Source: Magnetospirillum sp. (GTDB taxonomy: Bacteria; Pseudomonadota; Alphaproteobacteria; Rhodospirillales; Magnetospirillaceae). From it: DNA of 16,951 bases. Position 1 is the stretch's first letter. Each line of letters starts with the position of its first letter. The stretch lies in the NCBI GenBank assembly GCA_020217035.1, contig JAIWOG010000089.1, positions 1 through 16,951 of the forward strand, in the 5' to 3' direction. Made by a program: the position numbers and the translations under genes. Below are positions 16,122 to 16,951 of the stretch, one piece after another. A model generated the notes under the pieces. It worked only from the letters and a program-made list of their open reading frames with translations, had not been told where the DNA came from and ran no database searches.

Positions 16122-16181
16122 TGTATCATCAGATGTTTTGACGCAATCTTTCGCCCAGAGGAAACAAGGAAAACCACAACC

Positions 16182-16817
16182 ATGGAAGAAGCCGCTCTCA
16201 GCGGTACGGTTCAATTGGAACGCCAGGTCTTCACCACTGGCGACCGTGTTTTCGCCCAAGGCGATTCCGGCGATTGCGCCTATATTCTGCTTCGCGGCAA
16301 AGTTGGTTTGTTTTATCACCACGAAGGCCATCGGACCGAAGTTGGCGAAATCGTCCCCGGAGACATCTTCGGGGAAATGGCGGTACTGGACGGCGGCAAC
16401 CGCTCGGCTTCGGCCATCGTCCTGGAAGATTGCGAAGTGGCCTTGGTTCCCTACGCCATTTTCCGCCGCAAACTCGACAACGCTGACCGCTTCCTCAAGG
16501 CGCTGATCGAACTGTTCATCCGCAACATCCGCAATTCCTCGCGACTATTCCTGCGTCGCCCGCGCTCGTTCCGCGACCACGTCAAGCAGATGCGGGTGTT
16601 TTCCTGGAACATGCGACGTTTCGCCGGCCGCATGGACGACGCCACCATGGCCGACGACGTGCTGGATGTGCTGGACCGTCTGGATACGGTGTTGACTGAC
16701 TTGCAAAACGTCTCGGAACTGTGTCCCGACAAGCGGCACGACCTGATCGCCGAAGAAGAGCTGAATGGTGTCGGCTTTGGCGACGTGATCGGCACCGAAG
16801 GCCAACGCAAGCTTTAG
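16182..16817 (+). CDS. Cyclic nucleotide-binding-domain protein without DNA-binding domain
   Basis: A 211-aa soluble protein. Residues 10-95 form a CRP/PKA-type cyclic-nucleotide-binding beta-barrel. The phosphate-binding cassette reads GDIFGEMAVLDGGNRSASA (60-77) with the key G64-E65, R74 and S77 kept, so cAMP or cGMP binding is plausible. No helix-turn-helix follows, unlike CRP/FNR regulators. Instead, residues 100-180 are strongly helical and basic at first (RNIRNSSRLFLRRPRSFRDH), then acidic (MDDATMADDVLDVLDRLDTV), with a polar tail. Output is therefore probably protein-protein contact. AAGGA lies about 11 bases before the ATG, a rather long spacing. Related stand-alone domains are common in Magnetospirillum-like genomes. 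Function unknown. Confidence 0.85.
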   Translation: MEEAALSGTVQLERQVFTTGDRVFAQGDSGDCAYILLRGKVGLFYHHEGHRTEVGEIVPGDIFGEMAVLDGGNRSASAIVLEDCEVALVPYAIFRRKLDNADRFLKALIELFIRNIRNSSRLFLRRPRSFRDHVKQMRVFSWNMRRFAGRMDDATMADDVLDVLDRLDTVLTDLQNVSELCPDKRHDLIAEEELNGVGFGDVIGTEGQRKL

Positions 16818-16852
16818 GGCGTAAACTCATAAACCCCATAGCGTTCTGATCA

Positions 16853-16940
16853 CCTAAGTCGCCGTAATGCCAGGAACCGAGCGCCGGCTGTACCCGAGGT
16901 ACAGCCAAGCGACGGTGACGTCGCAGTACGGCGTCTTAGG
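16853..16940. repeat. 88-base imperfect palindrome with two nested hairpins
   Basis: Outer arms 16853-16870 and 16923-16940 are complementary at 16 of 18 positions. Inside are a perfect 9-bp hairpin GGCTGTACC-CGA-GGTACAGCC (16886-16906) and a 6-bp hairpin GCGACG-GTGA-CGTCGC (16909-16924) with a GNRA-type loop, which shares two bases with the outer arm. It lies 35 bases after the cyclic-nucleotide-domain gene and has no T-run or coding signal. It could be a REP/MITE-like repeat, a structured RNA or a bidirectional terminator; sequence alone does not decide. Confidence 0.6.
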
Positions 16941-16951
16941 CGAACCCGAAG

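Noticed and set aside
16886..16906. Hairpin read as a Rho-independent terminator
   Set aside because: No T-run follows on either strand, and it is nested within a larger palindrome.
16886..16951. tRNA or SRP RNA gene at the right edge
   Set aside because: No TTC-loop, anticodon arm or SRP core sequence could be found in the visible part.

Overview
The window looks like ordinary chromosomal DNA from a GC-rich alphaproteobacterium, most plausibly a Rhodospirillales member near Magnetospirillum. The reasons are the gene pairs dgt/erpA, slt/dapA-smpB and pgpA-cinA, the alphaproteobacterial Fpr, and the abundance of hemerythrin and signalling genes. The genus is inferred from gene content and protein style, with no database search. 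Fifteen protein genes fill almost all of it. No stretch over 300 bases lacks a gene, and I see no tRNA, rRNA, CRISPR array, transposase or prophage block.

Layout. Positions 1-1161 (-) hold a dGTPase-like HD hydrolase that runs off the left edge. It is divergent from the Fe-S carrier erpA (1285-1614, +). A secreted HExxH protein of DUF922 type (1615-2277, -) meets erpA tail to tail and lies head to head with exonuclease III xthA (2299-3069, +). After an AT-rich gap comes ferredoxin-NADP reductase fpr (3199-3972, +). A minus-strand block then reads ilvD (7888-6038), a hemerythrin-receiver fusion (6029-5178) and a heme-oxygenase-like diiron protein (5181-3973). Upstream of it lies a soluble lytic transglycosylase (9956-7983, -), divergent from dapA-smpB-sulfite-oxidase-like gene (10118-12145, +). 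A large PAS histidine kinase (14701-12155, -) is divergent from pgpA-cinA (14804-15792, +). A small phage-ABA-like protein (16072-15773, -) and a cyclic-nucleotide-binding-domain protein (16182-16817, +) share an AT-rich divergent promoter region. The window ends in an 88-base imperfect palindrome.

How the genes relate. Most are housekeeping: nucleotide pool control, Fe-S assembly, DNA repair, NADPH/ferredoxin redox balance, branched-chain amino acid and lysine/peptidoglycan synthesis, cell-wall turnover, ribosome rescue, phospholipid synthesis and NAD recycling. The distinctive part is the tightly packed trio of IlvD (an Fe-S enzyme of an oxygen-labile family), an O2-binding-type hemerythrin fused to a receiver without an output domain, and a non-heme diiron protein of the HDO superfamily. 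This could be an uncharacterised O2- or iron-linked module; that role is inference.

Gene packing is extreme. Two convergent pairs abut with no bases between their stop codons, one is separated by 9 bases and one overlaps by 20. One divergent pair is separated by only 21 bases, so terminators and promoters must lie inside neighbouring genes.
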